From NCBI RefSeq assembly GCF_039941015.1, contig NZ_JBDVFI010000020.1: a DNA stretch of 64,000 nt; one strand, 5' to 3'. Positions 45,821 through 54,737 of this stretch are shown piece after piece. Position 1 is the stretch's first letter, and the number at the start of each line of letters is the position of its first letter. The translations under genes and the position numbers were made by a program. The notes beneath the pieces are model-generated. The model saw only the letters and a program-made list of their open reading frames with translations, did not search any database and was not told where the DNA came from. The stretch is from Sedimentitalea sp039941015. Its GTDB lineage: Bacteria; Pseudomonadota; Alphaproteobacteria; Rhodobacterales; Rhodobacteraceae.

Positions 45821-45851
45821 CTGGACGTTTCCGCGACAATTCCTATATAAT
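45821..45851 (+). promoter_or_regulatory. Candidate promoter of the SufT-like gene
   Basis: A consensus TATAAT (45846-45851) lies 27 bp before the ATG at 45878; a weak CTGGAC (45821-45826) stands 19 bp upstream of it. Confidence 0.45.
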
Positions 45852-45877
45852 CGGTCAGGAACAACCCAGAGGCCCAA

Positions 45878-46240
45878 ATGACCCACGCCCCGGAACCGCT
45901 CGAAGGTGCGCCGCTGATTGCGCCCTCTACCACCGATCACCCGCTCTTTGACGCGGTGGTTGAGGCGTGCCGCAGTGTTTATGACCCGGAAATCCCGGTG
46001 AACATCTATGAACTCGGCCTGATCTATACCATTGATATATCGCCGGAAAACGAGGTGCGGGTCATCATGTCCCTGACCGCGCCGGGCTGCCCTGTTGCAG
46101 GCGAAATGCCCGGTTGGGTCGCCGATGCGGTCGATCCGATCCCCGGTGTCAAACAGGTCGATGTCGAGCTCACGTGGGAGCCGCCCTGGGGTATGGAAAT
46201 GATGAGCGATGAAGCCCGTCTGGAACTTGGATTCATGTAA
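45878..46240 (+). CDS. SUF-system Fe-S assembly protein (DUF59/MIP18 family)
   Basis: 120 residues covering a complete DUF59 domain: VYDPEIPVNIYELGLIY, the invariant-type Cys in SLTAPGCPVAGEM and VELTWEPPW. SufT-like proteins help mature Fe-S clusters. The core suf genes are not here; the next gene is an A-type carrier on the same strand after 36 bp, which supports the role. PaaD is a related alternative, but no paa genes are nearby. Confidence 0.92.
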   Translation: MTHAPEPLEGAPLIAPSTTDHPLFDAVVEACRSVYDPEIPVNIYELGLIYTIDISPENEVRVIMSLTAPGCPVAGEMPGWVADAVDPIPGVKQVDVELTWEPPWGMEMMSDEARLELGFM

Positions 46241-46276
46241 AGAACGGCGTGCAAACCGTTTTGAGGAAACAGTAAA

Positions 46277-46639
46277 ATGTTCGGCATCCCCGGCAAACAG
46301 GCCGTCACCCTGACGCCCGCAGCGACCGCCCAAATTGCGCGACTCATGGCCAAGAACGACCATTCCGGCCTGCGCATTGGCGTCAAGAAAGGTGGCTGTG
46401 CGGGTATGGAATACACTATGGAGTACGTCCAGGCGACGGACCCCAATGATGAAGTCGTGGAACAGGACGGCGCACGGGTGATGATTGCGCCGATGGCACA
46501 GATGTTCCTGTTCGGCACCGAGATCGACTATGAAACCGGCCTGCTGGAATCCGGTTTCCGGTTTAACAACCCCAACGTCTCCGAGGCCTGTGGCTGTGGT
46601 GAGTCGATCAAGTTCAACTCTCCTGACAGCGCGGCCTGA
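46277..46639 (+). CDS. A-type Fe-S carrier (HesB/IscA/SufA family)
   Basis: 120 residues with the three conserved cysteines: one in KKGGCAGMEYTMEY and two in the C-terminal SEACGCGESIKF. The carrier passes Fe-S clusters to apoproteins in the cytoplasm. AGGAAACAGTAAA precedes the ATG. SufA versus IscA cannot be settled by sequence alone. Confidence 0.94.
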   Translation: MFGIPGKQAVTLTPAATAQIARLMAKNDHSGLRIGVKKGGCAGMEYTMEYVQATDPNDEVVEQDGARVMIAPMAQMFLFGTEIDYETGLLESGFRFNNPNVSEACGCGESIKFNSPDSAA

Positions 46640-46645
46640 ACCCGT

Positions 46646-47560
46646 TTAAGCCTTAGATTTCAGGTGTAGATAGGTCTCGTTGAAACGACGGGACAGATGG
46701 TCACCTGCGAGAATGGTTTCACTTGATCCCGGCGGCGCCACATTGGTGTCGTAGGACGGATTTAGAAACAGCGGCACCGAGATGCGTTCGTTTGCACCCC
46801 CGACAACCCGATGGAGCGTGGCCTTGACCCGCCCACCGGTCCACATCTCAAGCATCTCGCCAAAATTGATCACAAAGACACCGGGCTGCGCATTGATGGC
46901 CTGCCAACTGCCATCCGGCATCTGCACCGTAAGACCCGGCGACCCGTCCATCGCCAGCAGTGTGAGACAGCCGTAATCCGTATGCGCGGCAATCCCGAAA
47001 TCCTTGGCCCCTGCCCAACCCGGCCGCTCCGGGTAATAATTGCCCCGCAACAACGCCATGGGTGCGTCAAACGCGCCAGCAAAGCCAAAGGGATCATCCC
47101 CGGCCGCATCGGCAATAGCCGCAAGAACCTGCCGCCCGACCTCCAGCGCCTCGGCATAGTAGGCCTGGATTTCGGTGCGAAACTGTGCCGGGACAGCCGG
47201 CCATAGGTTTGGCGCATAGACGCTCAGGTTCCGGGATGCCAACGGATGCCGTGCAGGCAATTCATAACCGCAATCAAAGACTTCCTTGAAGTCCGGGTTT
47301 GCCTTGGGGTCGACCTGCTCCGACCCCGGCGCACCCCATCCCCGGTTCGCCCCGGTGCGAGCCATATCTACCGGGCGCTTTTCCTCTTCGGGCATCTGAA
47401 AGAACGCACGATACAGGTCAAGCACACGGGACACCCGCGAGGCCGTCAGACTGGTGCCGGTTACTGTCAGAAACCCAATGTCCCGCACGGCCCGGCCCAG
47501 CTGTGCCATCTCGCCGGGATCGCGCGCATTCAGCGCCTTCAGGTTCAATTCAGGTATCAA
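46646..47560 (-). CDS. 2-oxoglutarate/Fe(II) oxygenase (isopenicillin N synthase family)
   Basis: 304 residues: DIOX_N-type N-terminal domain (AVRDIGFLTVTGTSL, YRAFFQMPEEEKRP) and a 2OG-FeII_Oxy double-stranded helix. Iron ligands are seen in HTDYGCLTLL (H, D) and KATLHRVVG (H); the 2OG-binding Arg/Ser are in RISVPLFLNP. Substrate unknown; similar genes are common in Roseobacters. Convergent with the iscA-like gene (6-bp gap). Confidence 0.9.
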   Translation of the reverse strand: MIPELNLKALNARDPGEMAQLGRAVRDIGFLTVTGTSLTASRVSRVLDLYRAFFQMPEEEKRPVDMARTGANRGWGAPGSEQVDPKANPDFKEVFDCGYELPARHPLASRNLSVYAPNLWPAVPAQFRTEIQAYYAEALEVGRQVLAAIADAAGDDPFGFAGAFDAPMALLRGNYYPERPGWAGAKDFGIAAHTDYGCLTLLAMDGSPGLTVQMPDGSWQAINAQPGVFVINFGEMLEMWTGGRVKATLHRVVGGANERISVPLFLNPSYDTNVAPPGSSETILAGDHLSRRFNETYLHLKSKA

Positions 47561-47637
47561 GGTGGCCTCCCCTAAGATGCAATCCGGTCAGCAGCAGGAT
47601 GCTAGCACGGGAGTGAAACGCTTGACAGAAACAACTG

Positions 47638-47667
47638 AGGCGCCGCCCAGAACTCGGGGCGACGCCT
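47638..47667 (-). terminator. Probable terminator of the dctPQM operon
   Basis: On the minus strand an 11-bp stem (AGGCGTCGCCC / GGGCGGCGCCT, one G-U) with an 8-nt loop lies 38 bp past the dctM stop and is followed by CAGTTGTTTCTG, a poor T-run. Confidence 0.6.
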
Positions 47668-47705
47668 TTGCATGTCTTTTCAAAGTCAACGTACGCGACT
47701 GTAGA

Positions 47706-49082
47706 CTATTTGACGATGATCTCCGGCCCCATGAACGTATTGGGCAGGAAGGTGCTGATCGACGGCACATAGGTCACGATGATCAGGAACACGAACAGAA
47801 CCGCCAGGAACGGCAGCGCGGCGCGCACAACCCGCATCATCGGCATGCCAGCGACGCCCGAGGTCACGAACAGGTTGAGACCGACCGGTGGTGTGATCAT
47901 TCCGATTTCCATGTTCACCACCATGATGATGCCCAGATGGATCGGATCGATCCCCAGTTCGATGGCAATCGGGAACACCAGAGGCGCAACGATCACGATC
48001 AGGCCCGAGGGTTCCATAAATTGCCCGCCGATCAACAGGATCACGTTGACAATCATCAGGAAGATGACCGGTCCGAACCCTGCGGCCAGCATCGAGCCTG
48101 CGATTTGCTGTGGAATCTGCTCGTCGGTCAGAACATGTTTAAGGATCAGCGCGTTGGCGATGATGAACATCAACGTGACGGTCAGCTTGCCTGCCTCAAA
48201 CAGCGTATTGCGTACATCCTTGTGAAAGAACGCCGTGATAATCGCCACCGGTTTGTCGAGCAGCGTCAGGTTGCGTTCGCCCTCTGGACGGGTCAGCGGC
48301 CCCATGTCTCGATAGACGAAACAGGAGATCAGGAAGGCATAGACCGCAGCCACAGCGGCTGCCTCTGTCGGTGTGAAGATGCCGCCATAGATGCCGCCAA
48401 GGATGATGACGATCAGGAACAGGCCCCAGCCGGCATCGCGGCCCGAGGAAAACACCTCGCCCCAGCCCATCCATTCACCTTTGGGCAGGTTTTTAACCTT
48501 AGCGATCAGGTAGATGGTGAACATCAACATGGTGCCGGCCATCAGCCCCGGGATCACACCTGCGAGGAACATGCGCCCGACAGATACGTCGGTGGCGCTG
48601 GCATAGACCACCATCACAATGGATGGCGGGATCAGGATCCCCAGTGTACCCGCATTGGCAATCACGCCGGCTGCGAAGTCCTTGGAATATCCCACCTGAC
48701 GCATTCCGGCGATGACGATGGAACCGATCGCAACCACCGTGGCCGGGGAAGAACCCGACAGCGCCGCAAAGAGCATACAGGCAAAGACACCGGCAATCGC
48801 CAACCCGCCGGGCAGATGGCCGACAATGGCAATGGCGAACCGGATGATCCGTTTTGCCACACCGCCGGTCGACATGAACGACGAGGCCAGTACGAAGAAC
48901 GGGATGGCCAAAAGCGTATAGTGGCCTGCCATCGCCTGAAACAGCGTCTGAGCAATTGACGCCATCGACGTATCGCTGAGCACCAGCAGGAACAGGATTG
49001 AGGACATGCCGAGGCTGACAGCGATCGGTACGCCGACCAGCATCAGACCGATGACCATCAGAAAGAGAATGGCGACTTCCAT
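47706..49082 (-). CDS. dctM: TRAP transporter large permease (DctM)
   Basis: 458 residues with 12 or more transmembrane helices and family motifs (VGVPIAVSLGMSS, FVLASSFMSTGGVAKRI, GSSPATVVAIGS, NAGTLGILIPPSI). About 30 residues longer than the common form, the extra part being a polar loop after GGIYGGIFTPTEAAAVAAVY. It forms the sodium-driven channel with DctQ. Four bases separate it from dctQ. Confidence 0.95.
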   Translation of the reverse strand: MEVAILFLMVIGLMLVGVPIAVSLGMSSILFLLVLSDTSMASIAQTLFQAMAGHYTLLAIPFFVLASSFMSTGGVAKRIIRFAIAIVGHLPGGLAIAGVFACMLFAALSGSSPATVVAIGSIVIAGMRQVGYSKDFAAGVIANAGTLGILIPPSIVMVVYASATDVSVGRMFLAGVIPGLMAGTMLMFTIYLIAKVKNLPKGEWMGWGEVFSSGRDAGWGLFLIVIILGGIYGGIFTPTEAAAVAAVYAFLISCFVYRDMGPLTRPEGERNLTLLDKPVAIITAFFHKDVRNTLFEAGKLTVTLMFIIANALILKHVLTDEQIPQQIAGSMLAAGFGPVIFLMIVNVILLIGGQFMEPSGLIVIVAPLVFPIAIELGIDPIHLGIIMVVNMEIGMITPPVGLNLFVTSGVAGMPMMRVVRAALPFLAVLFVFLIIVTYVPSISTFLPNTFMGPEIIVK

Positions 49083-49086
49083 GATT

Positions 49087-49767
49087 TCAGTCCTCCCGGT
49101 TCATGTGCTGGACATCCGCAATGGCGTCCTCGGCTTCATGGCTGACAATCAGGCCCGCAGACTCACCGCGTGCGATCCGAATGGTTGCCTGAACAAACCG
49201 AAACAGCAGCAGTGCCGCGCCAAACGGCAGGATGGCATAGGGGATAAAGCGAGGCAGTTTTTCATAGCTTTCGCCTTCGTTCATGATCGGCTCGATAAAG
49301 CGCAGCCATTCCGGGATCGGGATATCGACCACCTCGTACCAGGCCTGATCGCGCGAGTTCGCAAAACCCGTCGGGAACCAGCGCCCGCTGGTGGCATCCA
49401 ACCCGGCGAATGGGGCCCAATAGTCCCAGGCACCTTTCATGATCAGCGCCGCATAAAAGATACAGACGGCCCCGGCAAACAGCGCCAGAGCCTTGCGCAC
49501 AGGCGCGGAGAACAGCGTGATCACCGCGTCCACGCCAAGATGCGCAGTCACCTTGACCGCATAACTGACCCCGAACAGAACCAGCCAGGCAAACAGGAAC
49601 GAAGTCGCCTCTAAACCCCAGATCAAACCGGTGTTGAAGCCATACCGAAGAACAACGTTAACAAAAGTGATGAGGGTCATCAGTCCGAGAAGGATCGCAA
49701 TCGCGGTTTCCTCGAGTTCATTGACCACCCGGCCCAGGACCGAGTTCGACTCGTATTTGGCCGACAT
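49087..49767 (-). CDS. dctQ: TRAP transporter small permease (DctQ)
   Basis: 226 residues with four transmembrane helices (about 16-36, 50-70, 90-110, 165-185). It is longer than the typical 160-190, the extra residues forming a loop between TM3 and TM4 (FAGLDATSGRWFPTGFANSR region) that may face the periplasm. Family placement rests on the helix pattern and on its position between dctP and dctM. Confidence 0.92.
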   Translation of the reverse strand: MSAKYESNSVLGRVVNELEETAIAILLGLMTLITFVNVVLRYGFNTGLIWGLEATSFLFAWLVLFGVSYAVKVTAHLGVDAVITLFSAPVRKALALFAGAVCIFYAALIMKGAWDYWAPFAGLDATSGRWFPTGFANSRDQAWYEVVDIPIPEWLRFIEPIMNEGESYEKLPRFIPYAILPFGAALLLFRFVQATIRIARGESAGLIVSHEAEDAIADVQHMNRED

Positions 49768-49850
49768 AATGCCATGCCCCCTGTTTCAAGATGCGAAATC
49801 AAATGGGTCCGGCCCCTCGTGGGGACCGGACCGGTGCGCACGTTACGCGC

Positions 49851-50852
49851 TTAGTTCATCGCGTTGAACTTTTGTGCTTCGGCGATGTTGTCTGTGCCGA
49901 CATCGCCTTCGAACTCGGCCCAGACAGGCTTCATCGCTTCGACCCAGGCCGTACGCTGTTCTGGCGTCAACTCAACAATAACACCACCAGCGTCAAGCAC
50001 AGCCTGACGCGCTGCGGCATCCACTTCGCCGACGGCGGCGTTGCGTGTGGCTGTAACGTCAGCGACGATGGCACCCAGTTGGTCGCGTACGTCGTCTGGC
50101 AGGCTGTCCCACCAATCCGTCGACGTCACCAGCATATAGTCGAGAACACCGTGGTTGGTCTCGGTTGTGCCGTCCTGAACTTCAAAGAACTTCTGCCCAT
50201 AAATGTTGGACCAGGTGTTTTCCTGCCCGTCTACAACACCGGTCTGCAACGCGCCATAGACCTCGGAAAAGGCCATCGGCTGCGGGCTTGCACCCATCGC
50301 CGCCATTTGCGCCTTGAGCACATCCGAGTTCTGCACGCGGAATTTCAGACCGTTTGCATCTTCCGGTGATACCAGCGGTGTGTTGGCAGACATCTGTTTC
50401 ATGCCATTGTGCCAAAAGCCCAGCCCCAAGAGACCGCGACGGGTCATCGATTCCTTCATTTGCTGGCCGGTTTCAGAGTTCTGAAACGCGTCCACAGCCG
50501 CCATGTTGTTGAACATGAACGGCAGGTCGAAAATGCGGAACACCTTGGTGAACTGTTCGAACTTCGACAGTGACGGCGCGGCCATCTGCACATCGCCCTG
50601 CAGCATCGCCTCGAGCACCTGATCATCGTTATAGAGTGTCGAGTTCGGGAAAACCTCCATGCAGGCCTTGCCGTTCATCTCTTCGTTGACGCGCTCCTGA
50701 AGCAGCGACGCGGCGATGCCCTTGGGATGTTTGTCAGTATTGGTGACGTGGCTGAACTTGATGACAATCTCGCCATCGTCGCATGCTGCAAATCCTGCGG
50801 TTGCCGTCAGCGAAAGAGCCATTGCCGTTGCGGCAGCGGTAAACAGTTTCAT
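49851..50852 (-). CDS. dctP: TRAP transporter substrate-binding protein (DctP)
   Basis: 333 residues: signal peptide (1-22, AGFA-ACDDG), then the DctP fold (EIVIKFSHVTNTDKHPKG, MKQMSANTPLVSPEDANGLKFRVQNSDV, the arginine in KFRVQ being the usual carboxylate clamp, and FSEVYGALQTGVVDGQENTW). It delivers a C4-dicarboxylate or related organic acid to DctQM. AGGAG precedes the ATG. Two DctD-type dyads lie 206-255 bp upstream. Confidence 0.95.
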   Translation of the reverse strand: MKLFTAAATAMALSLTATAGFAACDDGEIVIKFSHVTNTDKHPKGIAASLLQERVNEEMNGKACMEVFPNSTLYNDDQVLEAMLQGDVQMAAPSLSKFEQFTKVFRIFDLPFMFNNMAAVDAFQNSETGQQMKESMTRRGLLGLGFWHNGMKQMSANTPLVSPEDANGLKFRVQNSDVLKAQMAAMGASPQPMAFSEVYGALQTGVVDGQENTWSNIYGQKFFEVQDGTTETNHGVLDYMLVTSTDWWDSLPDDVRDQLGAIVADVTATRNAAVGEVDAAARQAVLDAGGVIVELTPEQRTAWVEAMKPVWAEFEGDVGTDNIAEAQKFNAMN

Positions 50853-51057
50853 CGGTCTCTCCTCCCGAAATTTTCTTGTTTGATACGGGTCTGCACCCAA
50901 AGCTGGCGCTGGAATCAGCGCGCTGGATGCAGTGAAACGGATTGCAACGTGTCACTCAACAGTTTGTGATGTCGCCGGTCATAATACGTATTTATTTTGT
51001 TGTTGCTGATGGTTACGGAGATTTTTTCACGTTGTAAAACAGTTGGCATAAGGTGAA

Positions 51058-51075
51058 TGTGCGAGATTCCACACA
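51058..51075. promoter_or_regulatory. DctD-type dyad A upstream of dctP
   Basis: TGTGCG-N6-CACACA, five of six pairs symmetrical. It is 32 bp (about three helical turns) from dyad B, centre to centre, so both should lie on one DNA face. It resembles the GTGCG-type dyads of rhizobial DctD upstream activator sites, from memory. Confidence 0.6.
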
Positions 51076-51089
51076 GTCAAAGTGATGTT

Positions 51090-51107
51090 TGTGCGAAAAC
51101 CCGCACA
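51090..51107. promoter_or_regulatory. DctD-type dyad B upstream of dctP
   Basis: TGTGCG-N6-CGCACA with perfect 6-bp arms, starting four bases after the dctD stop. Read as RNA it could also fold as a short hairpin, but no T-run follows on the minus strand, so a protein site is favoured. Confidence 0.65.
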
Positions 51108-51110
51108 CTC

Positions 51111-52334
51111 CTATCGGCGAAAATCTTCCGGACGAATCCCGTATTTGGCCAACTTGTCATAGAATGTCTTGCGCGGCAGCTTGAGCGCCCTCGCCGCATC
51201 CGACGCATGACCGTTCTGCCGTCCCAGTGCCGCGATCAGCAGTGATCGCTCTACCCGCGCCATCTGCTCGGCCAACCCAAGCTCCGCCGCTTCACTCACA
51301 TCCTCCGGCATCCCGAGGACAAATCGCATCGCCGCGCTCATCAATGAGCGCGCGTTTCCGGGCCAATCCTGCGCCATAAGCACCGCCAGATGTTCGGGCG
51401 TCACCTGCGGTACGCTGAGACCCGCCTGTTCACTGGCCTGATCCACATAGCGTCGAAACAGTACCGGAATATCCTCGGGCCGTTCGGCCAGCGACGGAAT
51501 GCGCACCGAGGCCGCTTGCAGTCGGTAGTAGAGGTCGCCGTTCAGCATGGTTTCATCGAGCTCGACCGTACTGCCTGCCATCACCCGCGCCTGCCCGGTT
51601 TCCTCAAGCGCCTCGATCAGCGCAATCTGGGTGTCAGCCGGCAGGTTACGGATCTCATCCAGAAACAGGCTTCCACCCGCCGCAGCGCTCAGCGCGTGAC
51701 GCAGTTCTCTGCGATCCAACCCTGCTGCCGCACGCTTTTCAAACGGGCCTCGCGCCTGATCCGAGCATAGATGGATTACCTCGGCAACCTTGGACACGCC
51801 ACTGCCCGGCGAACCGGTCACCAACACGGCAGCGGCGGTTTTTGCCAATCGCCGCACCCGTTCCCGAACGTTTTCCACCAAGGTCGATGTGCCAAAGATC
51901 ATACGCGCCGCCGGATCTCCAGATTGCGCCTGCTCCCGTTCTGCCCGCATGTCCAACGTTGCCTGCCTCGCCGCAAGCGCACGGCCCAGAACCTCGACCA
52001 GCTCGGTTGGCGCGCAGGGTTTTTCCAAAAAATCGAACGCGCCTTTTTCCATAGCTGACACCGCCATCGGGATATCACCTTCCCCGGTCAACAGAACCAC
52101 TGGCAGATCCTCGTCCACATCACGCGCAAAGGATAAAAGATGAAAGCCATCGCGACCCGGCATCCGGATATCGGACAGGATGATACCGGGAAAATCGCGC
52201 TGAATGTGATCCTTGGCTGCCACGAAGGATCCCGCCGTTGTCACGTCGAGATCGGCCAAATCCAACGTTTGCGCCAATGCTTCGCGCACCGCTGCATCAT
52301 CATCGACCAACAACACCTGCCGCAATCCACTCAT
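51111..52334 (-). CDS. dctD: DctD-like response regulator with degenerate AAA+ domain
   Basis: 407 residues: receiver domain with phospho-acceptor Asp55 (LSDIRMPG) and Lys in LEKP, a shortened NtrC-type AAA+ domain, and a C-terminal Fis-type HTH (ASDAARALKLPRKTFYDKL). Walker A reads TGSPGSGVSK, with Val180 where the lysine belongs; about 25 residues containing the GAFTGA loop are absent; Walker B (GGSLFLDEI) and the LAERPEDIP region remain. It is thus unlikely to hydrolyse ATP or contact sigma-54. ATGA overlap with dctB shows a coupled two-component pair. Confidence 0.92.
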   Translation of the reverse strand: MSGLRQVLLVDDDAAVREALAQTLDLADLDVTTAGSFVAAKDHIQRDFPGIILSDIRMPGRDGFHLLSFARDVDEDLPVVLLTGEGDIPMAVSAMEKGAFDFLEKPCAPTELVEVLGRALAARQATLDMRAEREQAQSGDPAARMIFGTSTLVENVRERVRRLAKTAAAVLVTGSPGSGVSKVAEVIHLCSDQARGPFEKRAAAGLDRRELRHALSAAAGGSLFLDEIRNLPADTQIALIEALEETGQARVMAGSTVELDETMLNGDLYYRLQAASVRIPSLAERPEDIPVLFRRYVDQASEQAGLSVPQVTPEHLAVLMAQDWPGNARSLMSAAMRFVLGMPEDVSEAAELGLAEQMARVERSLLIAALGRQNGHASDAARALKLPRKTFYDKLAKYGIRPEDFRR

Positions 52335-54082
52335 GCCGCCTGCTCCGCCTGCCATGGTTCCAACTGTACGCTGAACACCGCCCCGCCATCCGGGGCGTTT
52401 TCGCCACGGATATCACCACCGAAACTCTGCACGATGCCATAAGAGATCGACAACCCCAGCCCCATGCCCTCGGAGGCACCCACCACCTTGGTAGAATAGA
52501 AAGGTTCGAACACCTTGTCGGGCAAATCGATGCCGGGACCATTATCACGCACGGTCACGGTCAGCGGACCGGTCTCGTTTACGTCGATCCTGATGCATTT
52601 GTCGTCCTGCCCCTCCATAGCGTCGGCCGCGTTTGTCAAAAGGTTCACGAACACCTGTCCCAGTCGTACGTCCCCCCCTCGCACCCAGATCGGGTGATCC
52701 GGTCGCGCAAACCTGATGTCGACCGAGTCCTGTCGCATTCGCGCGCCTGTCAACTCGATCACACTGTCCAGAACCGCAACGATATCCACCTGCCGGACCT
52801 CCTCGCTCTCCTGCCGCGCAAATGCGCGCAGATTGCGGATGATCCGCCCCATGCGATGTGCCAGATCAGCAATTCGGGACAGGTTCTCACCCGCCTTTTC
52901 GCTGCGCCCACGCTCGAGATATTGCGTGCCATTCTCTGCAAACGACCGGATCGCCATCAGCGGCTGGTTCAGTTCGTGGCTGATCCCCGCGCTCATTTGG
53001 CCCAAGGCGCTCAGCTTGCCAGCCTGTACCAGATCAGCCTGCGCACGCTTGAGGGCGGCCTCGGCCTCCATCCGCTCGCTGATTTCCTGACGCAGATGCA
53101 CATTCGCCTCAGACAATGCCTGTGTGCGCTTGGCGACACGGCTTTCCAGAACCGCATTGGCCTGCGCCAGAGTCCTCCGCCGTTCGGTGGCGAGAAACAG
53201 CATCGCACCAAAAGCCAGACAGATCGCTGCCACCGCCGAGGCCTGTAGCCATGCCAGCCGACGTGCAGGTGCAGCGTTGACAAGGAGCTCTCCAGTCAAC
53301 GCAACCACCGGCAAATGCCGCTGAAGATGCAAGGCCCGCGTCGGCACATAGGGCCCCCAGCGGATATTCCAGATGTCGTGCGCCCCGGTCTGCGCCGCCC
53401 GAAATTCCGGAGCGGGTCCTTCGGGCGGAACCAGCCCAACGCCGCTGTCCGGTCGGGTCCAATACAGCAACTCAAAGCGGTTGGTAACGAAGACCTCGCC
53501 GTTTGCATCGGTAAAGAAAACCGCTGGCGCACTGCCGGGCCATGCCAGTTCAATGCTGGCCACATCGGCCACGACCACCACGGCCCCACGCACCTTCCCC
53601 GCCGCATCAAAGGCCGGAGCCGCATAGTAATAAGCTCTTCGGTCCAGCGGCGCGCGCAGCCCATGATCGGACCCCAATGCGCCCTGCATCGCACGGCGAA
53701 AATAGGGTTCATCGGATACGTCATTTGTCGTCAGCCCATTTGCGCTGACCAGAATGCGCCCTGTCACATCAGCAAAGGCAACATCAAGCGCGGCAGTCTT
53801 GTCCGCCACTTCCAGCAATTGCGCCTGCGCATCCTTTCGTCGGGTCGGATCGTCAAGCCCCACAAGCATCGGATGGTCGGTCAGCAACACGGCAAGTTCC
53901 TGATAGACCTGCAGTTCCGTGCTTAAACGGTCGCTTGCCAGCGCCAAATCAGCCTCGGCCCGGCGCGCCAGCTGTTCCAACGCCTGCAAATACCCGTACC
54001 GCCAGACGCCTCCGGCCAAGGCCGTGACAGCAAGCAGGAAGATCAGCACCATCCAGGTTCGTTGATGTCGCAGGTGGCTCAT
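52331..54082 (-). CDS. dctB: C4-dicarboxylate sensor histidine kinase DctB
   Basis: 583 residues: TM1 (about 9-27), a periplasmic double-PAS sensor domain (to about 275) with the YYYAAPAFDAAGKVRG segment typical of DctB, TM2 (about 283-302), coiled coil, then HisKA with phospho-His in SAGISHELNQPLMAIRS and an HATPase domain (NLLTNAADAM, DNGPGI, GMGLGLSI). Complete. It senses the TRAP substrate or a relative and phosphorylates DctD. Confidence 0.95.
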   Translation of the reverse strand: MSHLRHQRTWMVLIFLLAVTALAGGVWRYGYLQALEQLARRAEADLALASDRLSTELQVYQELAVLLTDHPMLVGLDDPTRRKDAQAQLLEVADKTAALDVAFADVTGRILVSANGLTTNDVSDEPYFRRAMQGALGSDHGLRAPLDRRAYYYAAPAFDAAGKVRGAVVVVADVASIELAWPGSAPAVFFTDANGEVFVTNRFELLYWTRPDSGVGLVPPEGPAPEFRAAQTGAHDIWNIRWGPYVPTRALHLQRHLPVVALTGELLVNAAPARRLAWLQASAVAAICLAFGAMLFLATERRRTLAQANAVLESRVAKRTQALSEANVHLRQEISERMEAEAALKRAQADLVQAGKLSALGQMSAGISHELNQPLMAIRSFAENGTQYLERGRSEKAGENLSRIADLAHRMGRIIRNLRAFARQESEEVRQVDIVAVLDSVIELTGARMRQDSVDIRFARPDHPIWVRGGDVRLGQVFVNLLTNAADAMEGQDDKCIRIDVNETGPLTVTVRDNGPGIDLPDKVFEPFYSTKVVGASEGMGLGLSISYGIVQSFGGDIRGENAPDGGAVFSVQLEPWQAEQAA

Positions 54083-54127
54083 CCGTCAAACCCTAGCAGG
54101 GCCATCCTCGTCGTGACCAGAGCGCAC

Positions 54128-54589
54128 CTATAGTGGCAGCATGGTTGTCGACTTGATTTCTTCCATCGACAGGAGTGCGGTAACATTGTGCACCCGCACC
54201 TCTGAGATCAGCGCCTGATAGAATTCGTCATAGGCGCGGGCATTCTTGACCCGAACTTTAAGGATATAGTCGATATCCCCCGCAAGCCGGTGTGCTTCCT
54301 GCACTTCCGGTCGATCCCGCAAAGCCTTGAGGAACATCGCCTGCCATTCGGCCTCGTGTTCTGATGTGCGGATCAAAACAAAGAAACAGGCTTCGAAACC
54401 AAGTGCCTCGGCGTCCAGAACCACGGTCTGTTGTCCGATCACACCTGCGTCGCGCAGCTTGCGGATGCGATTCCACACCGGGGTCTTGGAACTGCCGACT
54501 GCGCGGGCAATGTCGTCCAGCGACTGGCTCGCATCCCGCTGCAATTCCGCCAGAATTTTCCGATCTACGTCGTCGATCCGTGCGCCCAT
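54128..54589 (-). CDS. Lrp/AsnC-family transcriptional regulator
   Basis: 153 residues: N-terminal HTH (DRKILAELQRDASQSLDDIARAVGSSKTPVWNRIRKL) and a C-terminal RAM ligand domain (VQEAHRLAGDIDYILKVRV). Divergently transcribed from the cys operon with 148 bp between, which points to control of sulfur assimilation, perhaps with a sulfur amino acid as effector; this is inferred from position. Confidence 0.93.
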   Translation of the reverse strand: MGARIDDVDRKILAELQRDASQSLDDIARAVGSSKTPVWNRIRKLRDAGVIGQQTVVLDAEALGFEACFFVLIRTSEHEAEWQAMFLKALRDRPEVQEAHRLAGDIDYILKVRVKNARAYDEFYQALISEVRVHNVTALLSMEEIKSTTMLPL

Positions 54590-54640
54590 TCCGATTTCAC
54601 CCCATTGGTCAGATCATATGTTCTACTGCGAGGAGCTTTT

Positions 54641-54653
54641 GGAACAATATTCC
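54641..54653. promoter_or_regulatory. Dyad GGAA-N5-TTCC in the regulator/cys intergenic region
   Basis: GGAACAATATTCC is symmetrical except for one pair. With the related element at 54684 it may be bound by the divergent Lrp/AsnC protein. Confidence 0.4.
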
Positions 54654-54683
54654 TTATTTGGCAAGGTATCTGGCGTAAACATG

Positions 54684-54700
54684 GGAAAATTTCCTATATA
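54684..54700 (+). promoter_or_regulatory. Dyad GGAAA-A-TTTCC abutting a TATATA -10
   Basis: GGAAAATTTCC (54684-54694) is an odd palindrome directly followed by TATATA (54695-54700), 38 bp before the DUF2849 start. No good -35 is visible, as expected for an activator-dependent promoter. Confidence 0.4.
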
Positions 54701-54737
54701 GAGCGCAGAAACAATGCAGTCTTGAGGAAACAATCGG

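Noticed and set aside
47454..48959. 501-codon plus-strand frame opposite dctM
   Set aside because: Antisense shadow, rich in His/Asp/Gln, typical of the reverse strand of a membrane protein gene.
50853..51057. Sigma-54 promoter for dctP
   Set aside because: Scanning the minus strand for TGGCAC-N5-TTGC found only a TGACAC close to a TTGC with wrong spacing.
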